In this document: positions 41,759 to 52,781 of the stretch, piece after piece
Numbering within the stretch: position 1 is the first letter of the stretch
Layout of the letters: each line of letters begins with the position of its first letter
Source: Mycolicibacterium cosmeticum
GTDB lineage: Bacteria > Actinomycetota > Actinomycetes > Mycobacteriales > Mycobacteriaceae
Length of the DNA: 64,000 nt
Assembly (NCBI GenBank): GCA_016197365.1
Contig: JACPVS010000007.1
Location: 1-64,000, forward strand
Direction of reading: 5' to 3'
Made by a program: the position numbers and the translations under genes
The notes under the pieces: generated by a model
Told to the model about the DNA's origin: nothing
Databases searched by the model: none
What the model saw: only the letters and a program-made list of their open reading frames with translations

Positions 41759-43990
41759 GTGTCATCCGATACGTCCGACAGCCGCCCACCCCACCCGGAC
41801 ACCGGGACCGCAAGCCACAGCGAAAGCGAGAACCCGGCGATCGCCTCGCCGCGGCCCAAGTCCCACGGCCCGCTGAGCAACCAGGATTGGTGGCCCGAGC
41901 AGATCGACGTTTCGCGGCTGCATCCGCATGCCCCGGCGTCCAACCCGCTCGGTGACTCCTTCGACTATGCAGCCGAATTCGCGAAGCTCGACGTCGCGGC
42001 GCTCAAGGCCGACGTCGCCGAGGTGATCACCACCTCGCAGGACTGGTGGCCCGCCGACTACGGCAGTTACGCCGGCCTGTTCATCCGGTTGAGCTGGCAC
42101 GCTGCAGGCACCTACCGCACCTTCGACGGCCGCGGCGGTGGCGGCCAGGGCCTGCAGCGCTTCGCGCCACTGAACAGCTGGCCCGACAACGCGAACCTGG
42201 ACAAGGCCCGACGCCTGCTGTGGCCGGTGAAACAGAAACACGGCAACAAGATCTCGTGGGCCGATCTGCTGGTGCTGGCCGGCAATGTCGCCCTTGAGAC
42301 GGCCGGTTTTCAGACGTTCGGTTTCGGTTTCGGCCGCCCGGACGTGTGGGAGCCCGAAGAGGTGATCTTCGGCGAGGAGGACACCTGGCTGGGCACCGAC
42401 AGGCGCTACTCCGGCGAACGCGAGCTGGCCCAGCCCTACGGCGCGACCACCATGGGCCTGATCTACGTGAATCCCGAAGGCCCGGAAGGTAACCCGGATC
42501 CGCTGAAGGCCGCTGTCGACATCAAGGAGACGTTCGGCCGGATGGCGATGGACGTCGAGGAGACCGCGGCGCTGATCGTCGGTGGGCACACCCTGGGAAA
42601 GACCCACGGCGCAGGCGACGGCGACCTGGTGGGCCCCGAGCCCGAGGGCGCGCCTCTCGAGCAGCAGGGCCTGGGCTGGAAGTGCCCGTTCGGCTCCGGC
42701 AACGCCGCCGATACCATCACCTCCGGACTGGAGGTGGTGTGGACGCCTACCCCGACCAAGTGGAGCAACTCGTTCCTGGAGATCCTGTACGGCTACGAGT
42801 GGGAGCTGACAAAGAGCCCGGCCGGGGCACACCAGTTCCAGGCCAAGGACGCCGAGGCGATCATCCCGCCGCCATTCCCGGGCGGCCCGAACCGTAAGCC
42901 GACGATGCTCGTCACCGACGTGGCGCTGCGCGTGGATCCCGAGTTCGGCGAGATCACCCGCCGCTGGCTGGACCACCCCGAGGAGCTCAACGAGGCGTTC
43001 GCCAAGGCCTGGTACAAACTGCTGCACCGCGATCTCGGTCCGATCACCCGCTACCTCGGCCCGTGGGTCGCCGAACCACAGTTGTGGCAGGACCCGGTGC
43101 CTGCCGTCGAGGGCGCGCTGATCGATGATGCCGACGCGGCGACCCTGAAGGGCAAGATCCTGGACGCCGGGATTTCGGTGCCGCAGTTGGTCAAGACGGC
43201 GTGGGCTTCAGCCTCAAGCTTCCGTCGCACCGACAAGCGGGGCGGGGCCAACGGTGCCCGCCTGCGCCTTGAGCCGCAACGTAGTTGGGAATCCAACGAG
43301 CCGTCCGAGCTCGACAAGGTGCTGCCCGTCCTGGAGAAGGTTCAGCAGGACTTCAACGCTGCGGGCGGGAAGAAGGTTTCCCTGGCCGACGTCATCGTGC
43401 TCGCCGGCAACGCCGCCATCGAGAAGGCCGCCGAAGACGGCGGAGTCTCGGTCACCGTGCCGTTCACGCCCGGCCGCACCGATGCCACGCAGGAGAACAC
43501 CGACGTCGAGTCCTTCGCCGTGCTGGAACCGCGTGCCGACGGCTTCCGCAACTACGTGCGGCCCGGTGAGAAGGCGCCGCTGGAGCAGCTGCTCCTGGAG
43601 CGGGCGTACCTGCTGGGTGTGACGGGCCCCGAATTGACGGTTCTCGTCGGTGGCCTGCGGGCTCTGGGTGCGAATCACGGTGGCAGCAAGCACGGCGTGT
43701 TCACCGACCGGCCGGGCACGCTGACGAACGATTTCTTCGTCAACCTGCTCGACATCGGCACCGAGTGGAAACCTTCCGAGGCACAGGAGAACGTCTACGA
43801 GGGCCGTGACCGTACCTCCGGCGACCTGAAGTGGACGGCGACGGCGAATGACCTCGTGTTCGGCTCACATTCGATCCTTCGGGCGGTGTCCGAGGTGTAT
43901 GCCCAAGCCGACGGCGCCGAGCGGTTCGTCAACGACTTCGTCGCCGCGTGGGTCAAAGTGACCGACAACGACCGGTTCGACGTCACGTAA
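41759..43990 (+). CDS. katG: Catalase-peroxidase KatG
   Basis: 743 aa, full length, with GGAAGGAAA before GTG 41759. The distal heme triad is R110-W113-H114 (RLSWHAAG), and the proximal ligand is H277 in [11 protein letters not shown]. Tyr in [10 protein letters not shown] and a Met in RMAMDVEE should form the Trp-Tyr-Met adduct with W113. The residue equivalent to Ser315 of M. tuberculosis KatG is Ser322 ([10 protein letters not shown]), the isoniazid-activating form. The second, non-heme domain begins near residue 440. It removes hydrogen peroxide and is cotranscribed with furA. Confidence 0.98.
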   Translation: MSSDTSDSRPPHPDTGTASHSESENPAIASPRPKSHGPLSNQDWWPEQIDVSRLHPHAPASNPLGDSFDYAAEFAKLDVAALKADVAEVITTSQDWWPADYGSYAGLFIRLSWHAAGTYRTFDGRGGGGQGLQRFAPLNSWPDNANLDKARRLLWPVKQKHGNKISWADLLVLAGNVALETAGFQTFGFGFGRPDVWEPEEVIFGEEDTWLGTDRRYSGERELAQPYGATTMGLIYVNPEGPEGNPDPLKAAVDIKETFGRMAMDVEETAALIVGGHTLGKTHGAGDGDLVGPEPEGAPLEQQGLGWKCPFGSGNAADTITSGLEVVWTPTPTKWSNSFLEILYGYEWELTKSPAGAHQFQAKDAEAIIPPPFPGGPNRKPTMLVTDVALRVDPEFGEITRRWLDHPEELNEAFAKAWYKLLHRDLGPITRYLGPWVAEPQLWQDPVPAVEGALIDDADAATLKGKILDAGISVPQLVKTAWASASSFRRTDKRGGANGARLRLEPQRSWESNEPSELDKVLPVLEKVQQDFNAAGGKKVSLADVIVLAGNAAIEKAAEDGGVSVTVPFTPGRTDATQENTDVESFAVLEPRADGFRNYVRPGEKAPLEQLLLERAYLLGVTGPELTVLVGGLRALGANHGGSKHGVFTDRPGTLTNDFFVNLLDIGTEWKPSEAQENVYEGRDRTSGDLKWTATANDLVFGSHSILRAVSEVYAQADGAERFVNDFVAAWVKVTDNDRFDVT

Positions 43991-43996
43991 GCAGCG

Positions 43997-44043
43997 ACTT
44001 GTGCACGTTCCGTCACGCCTCGCGTGACGGAACGTGCACAAGT
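43997..44043. terminator. Perfect 22-bp hairpin after katG (repeat copy 1)
   Basis: A 22-bp stem without mismatch (left arm 43997-44018, right arm 44022-44043) closes a CTC loop. The core GTGCACGTTCCGTCACGC is closely related to that of the hairpin at 53666. It lies 6 nt after the katG stop and is a strong candidate for transcription termination or mRNA end protection. Confidence 0.7.
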
Positions 44044-44059
44044 GATCGAGAATCGCGCC

Positions 44060-44875
44060 ATGACCGACATCATCGACCAACATCGACGGCCCTTGGGAGT
44101 CGCGGTGCTGGGTGGACCCACCACCGTCATCGACATTGCGGGACTACGCATCGTGATGGACCCGACATTCGATCCGGCCGGCGAGCACGAATACCTGATC
44201 AAGACCGCCGGCCCTGCCGTTAGCGCCGCACAGCTGGGGGCGGTCGATGTGGTCCTGGTCAGCCATGACGAACATCCCGACAACTTCGACACCGCCGGCC
44301 GGGCATTCGCCCAGACCGCTGCCCTGCTGTTGACCCACCCGAGGTCGGCGCAGCGGCTGGGTCGACCCGCGCATGGCCTGGAGCCCTGGCAGACGATGGA
44401 CCTACCGGGCGGTACCGGCCACGCCGTCACCGTCCAGGCGGTCCCCGCCGTACACGGGCCGGCCGACGGCGCCCGTAACGATTCCGGGCACATCAACTGT
44501 GAAGTAACGGGATTCGTGCTTTCGAGCGCGGGTTTCCCCACCGTCTATCTCAGTGGCGACAATGCCTCACTGGATGCGGTCCGGGCCATCAGGGAGAGAG
44601 TCGGTCCGGTCGACATCGCCGTCCTGTTCGCCGGAGCGGCCCGGGTGGCGACCAAGGAGCGAAACCGCCCGTTGACGCTGACCGGCCAGCGGGCCGCGGC
44701 CGCCGCAGAGGTGCTCGGAGCCGAACTCGTCATTCCTGCTCATCTGGACAGCTGGGCACACTTCAGCGAGGGAATCGACGAGTTCGTCGCGGCGTTCGAC
44801 GAAGCGGGCCTGGCTCATCTGGTCGCCGATGTCCCGCACGGGCAGTGGATCGTGCCGGACTCAGCGGCTGTGTGA
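44060..44875 (+). CDS. UlaG-like MBL-fold metallohydrolase
   Basis: 271 aa. The pattern GPTTVIDIAGLRIVMDPTFD, VVLVSHDEHPDNFD (HxExxD in place of the usual HxHxDH) and PAHLDSW is that of beta-lactamase superfamily members close to UlaG/YfiP. The replaced metal ligands suggest altered metal use. The ATG has no ribosome binding site and follows the hairpin by 16 nt. Its end overlaps the convergent esterase gene by 15 nt. Confidence 0.85.
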   Translation: MTDIIDQHRRPLGVAVLGGPTTVIDIAGLRIVMDPTFDPAGEHEYLIKTAGPAVSAAQLGAVDVVLVSHDEHPDNFDTAGRAFAQTAALLLTHPRSAQRLGRPAHGLEPWQTMDLPGGTGHAVTVQAVPAVHGPADGARNDSGHINCEVTGFVLSSAGFPTVYLSGDNASLDAVRAIRERVGPVDIAVLFAGAARVATKERNRPLTLTGQRAAAAAEVLGAELVIPAHLDSWAHFSEGIDEFVAAFDEAGLAHLVADVPHGQWIVPDSAAV

Positions 44876-45784
44876 GTCGAAGAACTGCCAGGACGCCTCG
44901 GAGGCGTCGAACCCGTGGCTGGCCAGACCGACCGCCTGCGGGGACAGCACCTCGGGGGCGCCTGGCCAGGTGTGCCCACCGGCGTTGACGCGCATGAAGA
45001 CCACGTCACCGCCGGGCGCGCACGGCGCGTAGTCGATCCGGTCGGTTTGCGTCCCGTCGCCGGACGGCGCAAGCGGTGCCTGCGCGGGCGTATCGGCACA
45101 CCCGTTGAGCTGACGCCACCGCTGCACCATCGCCGGCCCGGACAGGATGTCGCTGACGCCGCCGCGGCCGGTCATCGGGCCGCCGCCGAAGGGCACGATC
45201 GGGTCGGCGGTGCCGTAGGTCGCCATCACCGCGACGGGACGCGACGGTGCGCAACCCACATTCGAGCCGAGCGTGCCGGCCACCGGTGCGATGGCAGCGA
45301 ACAGGTCGGCCCGGTCGCAGGCCAACCTGTTCGCCATGAAGGCACCGGCCGACAACCCGGTGACGAACACACGACCCGGGCTGATGCCGTGCTCGGCCAC
45401 CAACTTCGACACCAGCGCCGTGATGAAGCCGACGTCGTCGACACCTTGACGGTCGGGCACAGCGGCGCCGCGCCCGTCGGCCCAGCTCAGGTCGATACCG
45501 TCGGGATAGACGACGGCGAAACCGTGCGCGTCGGCCACGGCGTCGTAGTGCGTGAGCGCGGCCTGTTCCCGGCCCGTCACCCCGGCGGCGTGCAGATTCA
45601 CCACGAGTGCGGACGGTCGGGTTACCCCTGCCGGTAGGTGCAGCTCATATGTCCGGGCCAGGCCACCGAAGTCGATCGCAGCGGCGCGGGTCGGAACGGC
45701 CCGTGCGGTGGCTCCGCCGACCGTGCCGAGGAGGCAGACCAGCACGGCGAGCATCGAACCGGCCTTGGTTGGGACGCTAAGCAT
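44861..45784 (-). CDS. Secreted PHB-depolymerase-type esterase (LpqC-like)
   Basis: 307 aa. A signal sequence (MLAVLVCLLGTVGGATARA) precedes an alpha/beta hydrolase with YELHLPAGVTRPSALVVNLHAAGVTG, nucleophile Ser in VTGLSAGAFMAN, a catalytic Asp in GTADPIVPF and His in GGHTWPG. This is the esterase/PHB depolymerase family that includes LpqC, but no lipobox Cys follows the signal. TACGGT lies 6 nt before the ATG, so the transcript is likely leaderless, which supports this start over upstream ones. Confidence 0.88.
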   Translation of the reverse strand: MLSVPTKAGSMLAVLVCLLGTVGGATARAVPTRAAAIDFGGLARTYELHLPAGVTRPSALVVNLHAAGVTGREQAALTHYDAVADAHGFAVVYPDGIDLSWADGRGAAVPDRQGVDDVGFITALVSKLVAEHGISPGRVFVTGLSAGAFMANRLACDRADLFAAIAPVAGTLGSNVGCAPSRPVAVMATYGTADPIVPFGGGPMTGRGGVSDILSGPAMVQRWRQLNGCADTPAQAPLAPSGDGTQTDRIDYAPCAPGGDVVFMRVNAGGHTWPGAPEVLSPQAVGLASHGFDASEASWQFFDSHSR

Positions 45785-46156
45785 CCGGGCACCGTAGAGC
45801 GCCCAGGCGAACATCTGCGGAACGGCAGGTGGCGGGGATCAGCCTCAGCGAGAGCACAGAGGACTCCGGCCGGGCGCTCAGGATTGGCGGCACAGAACCT
45901 GTCTACCAAAACTCGCAGCGTCTCGTCGCCCATGTGAAGGTAACCCGAAAGGCTGTCGATGGTTCATGGTCATGTGCGTTTTCGGCGGCGATCGACGCGG
46001 CCTCACCAATTCCGCGGGAGGATTTCCCACGTTGCCCGAACTAACCTGCTGCCAACGCTTTTCAGGTTGAGTCGGTCACGACGCCGCGCGGACGTGGCGC
46101 CCTGGCAGAATCCGACCCGAGTGCGCCCGTCTGCGGGCATCGGCGAAGATCGCAGG
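45785..46156. other. Intergenic stretch of about 370 bp
   Basis: Apart from the -10 hexamer (complement of 45791-45796) of the esterase gene, no gene or strong signal is visible. A minus-strand frame starting MGDETLRVLVDRFCAANPER at 45933 looks protein-like for 50 residues but then runs out of phase with the esterase signal peptide. Start signals are missing, so it is not called. The promoter of the ligase gene at 46157 must lie here but is not evident. Confidence 0.45.
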
Positions 46157-47695
46157 GTGACCCTTCCCGCCCTGACCGTTCCGGCTCTGCTGCAGCACCG
46201 CGCCCGCCGATCCGGCGCGCACACCTACCTGGTCACCCCCACCGGCCGGCTGACCTACGCCGAAGCCGACGAGCGGTCCGCGGAGTTGGCATGCCGCCTG
46301 CTCGCAGCGGGGGTCGGCAAGGGCAGCCGGGTCGGGTTGTTCTTCCCCAACGGTGTGGAGTGGGTCCTCTGGTGGCTGGCGCTGTCCCGGATCGGGGCGC
46401 TGGTGATCCCGATGAGCACGCTCTACACCCCCGCCGAGATCGCGAAGGTGTTGCGGCTGGCCGATATCGGGCTCCTGGTGGCGCCGGCAACGGTGCTGGG
46501 CATCGACGTCGCCGAGCGGTTCGAGGCGGCGTTGCCCGGACTACGGGACCAGCGGCCCGGAACACTGGCGCTGCCCGCGACGCCCTACCTTCGCCGCATC
46601 GTGCTGACCGAGAACACCGACCGGGCGTGGGCCGGCGCCTGGGACGCTTCCCCGGCCGTGCCCGTCGACGTGCTCACCGCCGCGCAGGCCGAGGTTTCGC
46701 CCGCCGACCTGGCGATCATGGTGCACACCTCGGGATCCACCGCCGACCCGAAGGGTGTGCTGCACACCCACGGCACGCTGGTGCGCCAGACCTCGACGTG
46801 GCCGGCCGCGATCCGGGCGGTCACCGGATCCGACGGCCCAGCCCGGATCCTGTGTGCCATGCCGTTCTTCTGGATCGGCGGGCTGCTCGCCGCCATGGGC
46901 GCACTCCACGAACCGATCACGCTGCTGGTCATGCCCCGGCTGGATGCCGCGACAGCCTTGGATCTGATCGAGGCCGAACACGGCACCGGGATCGTCGGTT
47001 GGCCCGCCTTCACCCAGCGACTGCGCGAACATCCGTCCTTCGGCAGCCGCGATCTGGCCGGCATCCCGATGCTGCGCGAGGGTCCGCTGGACATCGCGAT
47101 GACCGATGTACCCGACGGTTTCCCGGTGCACCGCACCATGTCCGAGACCGCCGGGGGTTTCGTGTACACCGACATCGGAATCGTCGACGACGCGGGCCGC
47201 CCGGTTGCCGACGGGACGGTCGGTGAACTACTGGTGCGCGGCCTCGGCGTGATGTCGGGATACAACAAGCGCGAACGGGCCGAGGTTTTCGACGCCGACG
47301 GCTGGTACCACACCGGCGACAAGGTGTACCGCAACACCGGCGACCCCCGGCTGTTCTACGTCGGGCGCACCACCGAGCTGATCAAGGCGGGCGGGGCCAA
47401 CGTGTCCCCGCTCGAGGTGGAGGCGGTGGTCGCCGGCCTGGGCGGGGTGTCGCAGTGTGTGGTCGTCGGTCTCGACCATCCCGAGCGCGGCGAGCAGGTG
47501 TGCGCCGTGATCGTGCCGGCCGGTCCCGGCATCGATGTCGCCGAGGTGGCCGCGTACGCCCGCGCGCAGTTGTCCTCCTACAAGGTGCCGACCCGCTGGG
47601 TGCTCACCGGTTCGGATCGGATCCCCACCCTGGCGAGTGGCAAATTCGACCGAAAGACGTTGCGCTCTATGATCATCGACGGCTCACTGAGCTGA
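46157..47695 (+). CDS. AMP-dependent acyl-CoA synthetase/ligase
   Basis: 512 aa. ATP/AMP motif VHTSGSTADPKGVLHTHG, the motif TMSETAGGFV, the GWYHTGD region with RNTGDPRLFYVGRTTELIKAGGANVSPLEVE and the catalytic Lys in LASGKFDRKTL are all present. The hinge and length suit a class I acyl/aryl-CoA ligase. The preferred acid is unknown. GTG 46157 is the first start giving a normal N-terminus (LPALTVPALLQHRARRSG). Overlaps the convergent NYN gene by 12 nt. Confidence 0.92.
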   Translation: MTLPALTVPALLQHRARRSGAHTYLVTPTGRLTYAEADERSAELACRLLAAGVGKGSRVGLFFPNGVEWVLWWLALSRIGALVIPMSTLYTPAEIAKVLRLADIGLLVAPATVLGIDVAERFEAALPGLRDQRPGTLALPATPYLRRIVLTENTDRAWAGAWDASPAVPVDVLTAAQAEVSPADLAIMVHTSGSTADPKGVLHTHGTLVRQTSTWPAAIRAVTGSDGPARILCAMPFFWIGGLLAAMGALHEPITLLVMPRLDAATALDLIEAEHGTGIVGWPAFTQRLREHPSFGSRDLAGIPMLREGPLDIAMTDVPDGFPVHRTMSETAGGFVYTDIGIVDDAGRPVADGTVGELLVRGLGVMSGYNKRERAEVFDADGWYHTGDKVYRNTGDPRLFYVGRTTELIKAGGANVSPLEVEAVVAGLGGVSQCVVVGLDHPERGEQVCAVIVPAGPGIDVAEVAAYARAQLSSYKVPTRWVLTGSDRIPTLASGKFDRKTLRSMIIDGSLS

Positions 47696-48061
47696 CCCGT
47701 CGAGCAGGTCCCGGAAGCGCGACGCCGGATACACCTGCGCACCGGCCGCCCTGACCCGTTCGGTGAGCGCCCCGTCGGAGGTGACGACGGTGATCTCGTC
47801 GGGTCGAGGGTCGGCATGCAGCAGCCGGATGATCTCGTCGTCCGCTGAATTCGGTGCAGCAGCTGGGGCATGGGCGATCTCGATGACCGCCGAACGGATC
47901 GGCGGCGACGGGGGCCGTTCCAGTACGACGGTAACCCGCCGTCCGTCGGAAGCCCAGCTCTCGAGCTTCTCCACCAGCGCGACCATGGCACCGTGTCGGT
48001 CCATCCACCAGCCGTCCGGGCGCGAACCGATCACGTTCATCGCGTCGACGATCCAGCGCAC
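47684..48061 (-). CDS. NYN-domain putative ribonuclease
   Basis: 125 aa. WIVDAMNVIGSRPDGWW supplies the first Asp pair and Asn of the NYN (PIN-like) domain, SADDEIIRLL the second acidic cluster, and ITVVTSDGALTERVRAAGAQVYP the late Asp. It resembles YacP-type RNases. GTG at complement 48059-48061 is 7 nt from TAACGT, so the mRNA is probably leaderless, divergent from the AraC operon. Confidence 0.85.
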   Translation of the reverse strand: MRWIVDAMNVIGSRPDGWWMDRHGAMVALVEKLESWASDGRRVTVVLERPPSPPIRSAVIEIAHAPAAAPNSADDEIIRLLHADPRPDEITVVTSDGALTERVRAAGAQVYPASRFRDLLDGSAQ

Positions 48062-48068
48062 GAGTGCG

Positions 48069-48081
48069 ACGTTAGTAGAGT
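48069..48081. promoter_or_regulatory. Back-to-back divergent leaderless promoters
   Basis: Two -10 hexamers lie one base apart on opposite strands: TAACGT on the minus strand (complement of 48069-48074), 7 nt from the NYN start, and TAGAGT on the plus strand (48076-48081), 6 nt from ATG 48088. The whole intergenic region is only 26 bp, so the promoters must interfere with each other. Confidence 0.55.
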
Positions 48082-48087
48082 CCGCGT

Positions 48088-48528
48088 ATGGACCCCATGG
48101 AGCAGCGGCTGCGTGATCTCAAGCTGCTGCGCCGGGTCCGAGACCGGATGGACCGTGAGTACTCCCAGCCGCTGAACGTCGAGGCGCTGGCCCGGGGTGT
48201 GAACATGTCGGCGGGCCACCTGTCCCGACAGTTCAAGCTCGCGTTCGGTGAAGCGCCCTACTCATATCTGATGACCCGGCGTATCGAACGCGCGATGGCG
48301 CTACTGCGCCGCGGCGACCTGACGGTCACCGAGGTCTGTTTCGCGGTCGGCTGCTCGTCGCTGGGCACGTTCAGCACCCGGTTCACCGAACTGGTCGGCG
48401 TGCCACCGAGCGTCTACCGCGACCAGACGGCGGCGGTCGACGAAGGCCTCCCGTCGTGCATGGAGAAGAACGTGACCAAACCGATCAGGAATCGAGAAGC
48501 CCCGGCCGTCGGCCTGCACCTAGCGTGA
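48088..48528 (+). CDS. AraC-family regulator (short)
   Basis: 146 aa. Only the two helix-turn-helix units are present: YSQPLNVEALARGVNMSAGHLSRQFKLAFG and LTVTEVCFAVGCSSLGTFSTRFTELVGVPPSVYR, with an extra basic tail. It lacks the usual sensor domain, so it may be inducible by another route or bind ligand through a partner. It is 5 nt before the VOC gene and 3 genes form an operon, a pattern seen in actinobacterial resistance loci. Confidence 0.9.
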   Translation: MDPMEQRLRDLKLLRRVRDRMDREYSQPLNVEALARGVNMSAGHLSRQFKLAFGEAPYSYLMTRRIERAMALLRRGDLTVTEVCFAVGCSSLGTFSTRFTELVGVPPSVYRDQTAAVDEGLPSCMEKNVTKPIRNREAPAVGLHLA

Positions 48529-48533
48529 CTCCC

Positions 48534-48952
48534 ATGGCGAACACCGATATCACCATCCTCAACACCTTCCTTCCGCACGAGGATCCCGAGCAGTCGCTGG
48601 CGTTCTACCGCGACATCCTGGGGTTCGAGGTCCGTCTCGACGTCGGCGGCGGCATGATGCGCTGGATCACCGTCGGCCCGCCGAATCAGCCGGGCACCTC
48701 GATCGTGCTGCACCCGCCGAGTGCCGACCCGGGTGCCACCGACGAGGAACGGCGCACCATCGCGGAAATGATGGCCAAGGGCACCTACGCGATCATCGTG
48801 TTGGCGACCGCCGATCTGGATGCGACCTTCGAGCGACTGCAGGCCACCGACGCCGACATCGTCCAAGAACCGACCGAGCAGCCCTACGGGGTGCGTGACT
48901 GCGCCGTCCGTGACCCGGCGGGAACCATGGTCCGGATCCAGGAACTGCGCTG

Positions 48953-48953
<1 letters not shown>
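48534..48953 (+). CDS. VOC-family (glyoxalase/bleomycin-resistance-like) protein
   Basis: 139 aa. ITILNTFLPHEDPEQSLAFYRDILGFEVR and YGVRDCAVRDPAGTMVRIQE are the VOC halves. The family includes drug-sequestering proteins and metal-dependent enzymes. Its position between an AraC regulator and a UvrA-like ABC protein suggests a role in tolerance to a DNA-damaging or intercalating compound, by inference. Confidence 0.88.
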
Positions 48954-51304
<2,351 letters not shown>

Positions 51305-51317
51305 CCGCATTGCCGAA

Positions 51318-51339
51318 CTTGACACCTGTCAAGTATTGT
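51318..51339 (+). promoter_or_regulatory. Palindromic operator plus leaderless promoter
   Basis: CTTGACA-CC-TGTCAAG (51318-51333) is a perfect palindrome with 7-bp arms. TATTGT (51334-51339) directly follows as the -10 and is 6 nt from ATG 51346. A repressor on the palindrome would block the promoter. The pattern fits a TetR-type site, by inference; the regulator is not next door. Confidence 0.6.
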
Positions 51340-51345
51340 GGACGG

Positions 51346-51903
51346 ATGCTCGCACAGGATGTCCTGACCATCGTGCCCACCACCACCGCCGAGGCACTCG
51401 AGGTGTTCGACGCCGCCCCCGCCGTCGGGCCGGAGTTCATGCTCGGCACCTGGCGCGGCGCCGAGTTGCCCACCGGGCATCCGCTGGACGGCCTGCTGGC
51501 CGCCAGCGGCTGGTGGGGCAAGCAGTTCCTGGGCGCCGAAAAGGTCCATCCGCTGCTGTTCCCCACCGCCGACGGCAACGCACTGTGGGCGATGAACCCG
51601 CTGCTGGCGTTCGGCGGCCTCGGACCGGCGACCAAAGTGCCCGGCGTCAAGAACCTTTCGTTCAAACGGCCCATCGCCACGCTGCGGCCCGTGCTGCGAA
51701 CCTCTGCCCCGAAGGCCCGGCTGCGTACCACCCGCTATCGCGAGACCGACACCGCGACCATGATCTACGACCAGTTGCCGATCAACGACGTGTTCCGCAA
51801 GCTGTCCGAGGACGAGGTGATCGGCGCGATGGACCTGCGCGGCATCCCCCGGCCCTACTTCTTCCTGCTGCGCCGCGACGCGTCACTGCCCGTTCTGTCG
51901 TGA
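51346..51903 (+). CDS. GXWXG/DUF4334 domain protein
   Basis: 185 aa. MLGTWRGAELPTGHPLDGLL is the GXWXG domain and the following GWWGKQFLGAEKVHPLLF with TTRYRETDTATMIYDQLPINDVFRKL the DUF4334 domain. The combination is common in actinobacteria, often beside SDRs or TetR regulators, and its function is unknown. Leaderless start under the palindrome at 51318. Confidence 0.88.
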   Translation: MLAQDVLTIVPTTTAEALEVFDAAPAVGPEFMLGTWRGAELPTGHPLDGLLAASGWWGKQFLGAEKVHPLLFPTADGNALWAMNPLLAFGGLGPATKVPGVKNLSFKRPIATLRPVLRTSAPKARLRTTRYRETDTATMIYDQLPINDVFRKLSEDEVIGAMDLRGIPRPYFFLLRRDASLPVLS

Positions 51904-51905
51904 TT

Positions 51906-51946
51906 TGTGGAGCCGCACCCGCACTCATTGCGGCTGCCGCTCCACA
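51906..51946. terminator. Bidirectional hairpin between convergent genes
   Basis: TGTGGAGC pairs with GCTCCACA, continuing inward through GCA/TGC and CCGCA/TGCGG with two C-C mismatches around a 5-nt loop (CTCAT). It lies between convergent stop codons at 51903 and 51956 and can end transcripts from both sides. Confidence 0.55.
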
Positions 51947-51955
51947 CATCGCGGA

Positions 51956-52777
51956 TCATCGGACCGCGACGACGAAGTAGCCGCGCGGCACCCCGGGCAC
52001 ATCCATCGGGACCACCGGTGTGAACCAGCGGCCCCATTCATTGCCCGGCACCGCGATGTCGGTGATGACGGCCGCCCAGTCGTGCCGCTCGGCGAGCTCG
52101 CCGGGGGCATCCGAGCCGAACAGCCACGGCGAACCTTGCGCCGCCATCGATTCCAGCAAACCGGCCATCACCGGTGAGTCCAGCAGGGTCTGCCCCACCA
52201 CGTCGTAAAGCAGCACCGACCCGGGCGCCGACAACGCGTCGACCCGGGCGAACAGGGCCCGGACCTCGGGTTCATCGAGGTACTGCAGTAGCCCTTCGAT
52301 CAACCACACCGACGGCACCGCAGGGTCGAATCCCGACCGGGTCAGGGCGGACGGCCAGTCTTCGGCCAGGTCCACTCCCACCGCCACCCTGCGGCTGCGC
52401 GGGACGTCGTCGGACAGCAGCCCGTTCTTCGCCTCGATCACCGCGGGCTGATCCAGCTCATACACGGTGACGCCGTCGTGCCAGTCCAGCCGGTACGCGC
52501 GCGAGTCCATCCCGGCCGCCAGGATGACGACCTGGTGCACCGTGGCGGTGGCATGGAGGAGCACCTCGTCCCAGAACCGGGTCCGCACCACGATCTGGAC
52601 GGTCGACTGCTCACCAGATGCCGCGATCGCCGCGTCCAGATGCCACATCCCGGCCTCGCCCGCCAGCTTCTCGGCGAACGGATCGGTGAAGAGCCCGTCC
52701 GCACGCAGCGATTCCCGGGCCCGGATGGCCGCTACCAGTAGTCCGGTGCCGGCGACCGCTTCTCGTGTCTTGTGCAT
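51956..52777 (-). CDS. SAM-dependent methyltransferase (leucine carboxyl methyltransferase-like)
   Basis: 273 aa. KTREAVAGTGLLVAAIRARES, FTDPFAEKLAG, RTRFWDEVLLHA and QVVILAAGMDSRAYRLDW are characteristic of the mycobacterial PF04072 methyltransferase family (many Rv paralogues). VWLIEGLLQYLDEPEV closes the SAM domain. Substrate unknown. It starts 4 nt after the AraC gene's stop, so the regulator and enzyme are cotranscribed. Confidence 0.92.
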   Translation of the reverse strand: MHKTREAVAGTGLLVAAIRARESLRADGLFTDPFAEKLAGEAGMWHLDAAIAASGEQSTVQIVVRTRFWDEVLLHATATVHQVVILAAGMDSRAYRLDWHDGVTVYELDQPAVIEAKNGLLSDDVPRSRRVAVGVDLAEDWPSALTRSGFDPAVPSVWLIEGLLQYLDEPEVRALFARVDALSAPGSVLLYDVVGQTLLDSPVMAGLLESMAAQGSPWLFGSDAPGELAERHDWAAVITDIAVPGNEWGRWFTPVVPMDVPGVPRGYFVVAVR

Positions 52778-52781
52778 GGCT

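Noticed and set aside
41759..43990. Isoniazid-resistance change in KatG
   Set aside because: The position equivalent to Ser315 is Ser322, the usual form; nothing unusual is seen at the heme site.
45622..45933. Minus-strand ORF beginning MGDETLRVLVDRF upstream of the LpqC-like esterase
   Set aside because: It looks natural for about 50 residues but then reads the esterase signal peptide out of frame. The leaderless promoter at 45791-45796 explains the esterase start without it.
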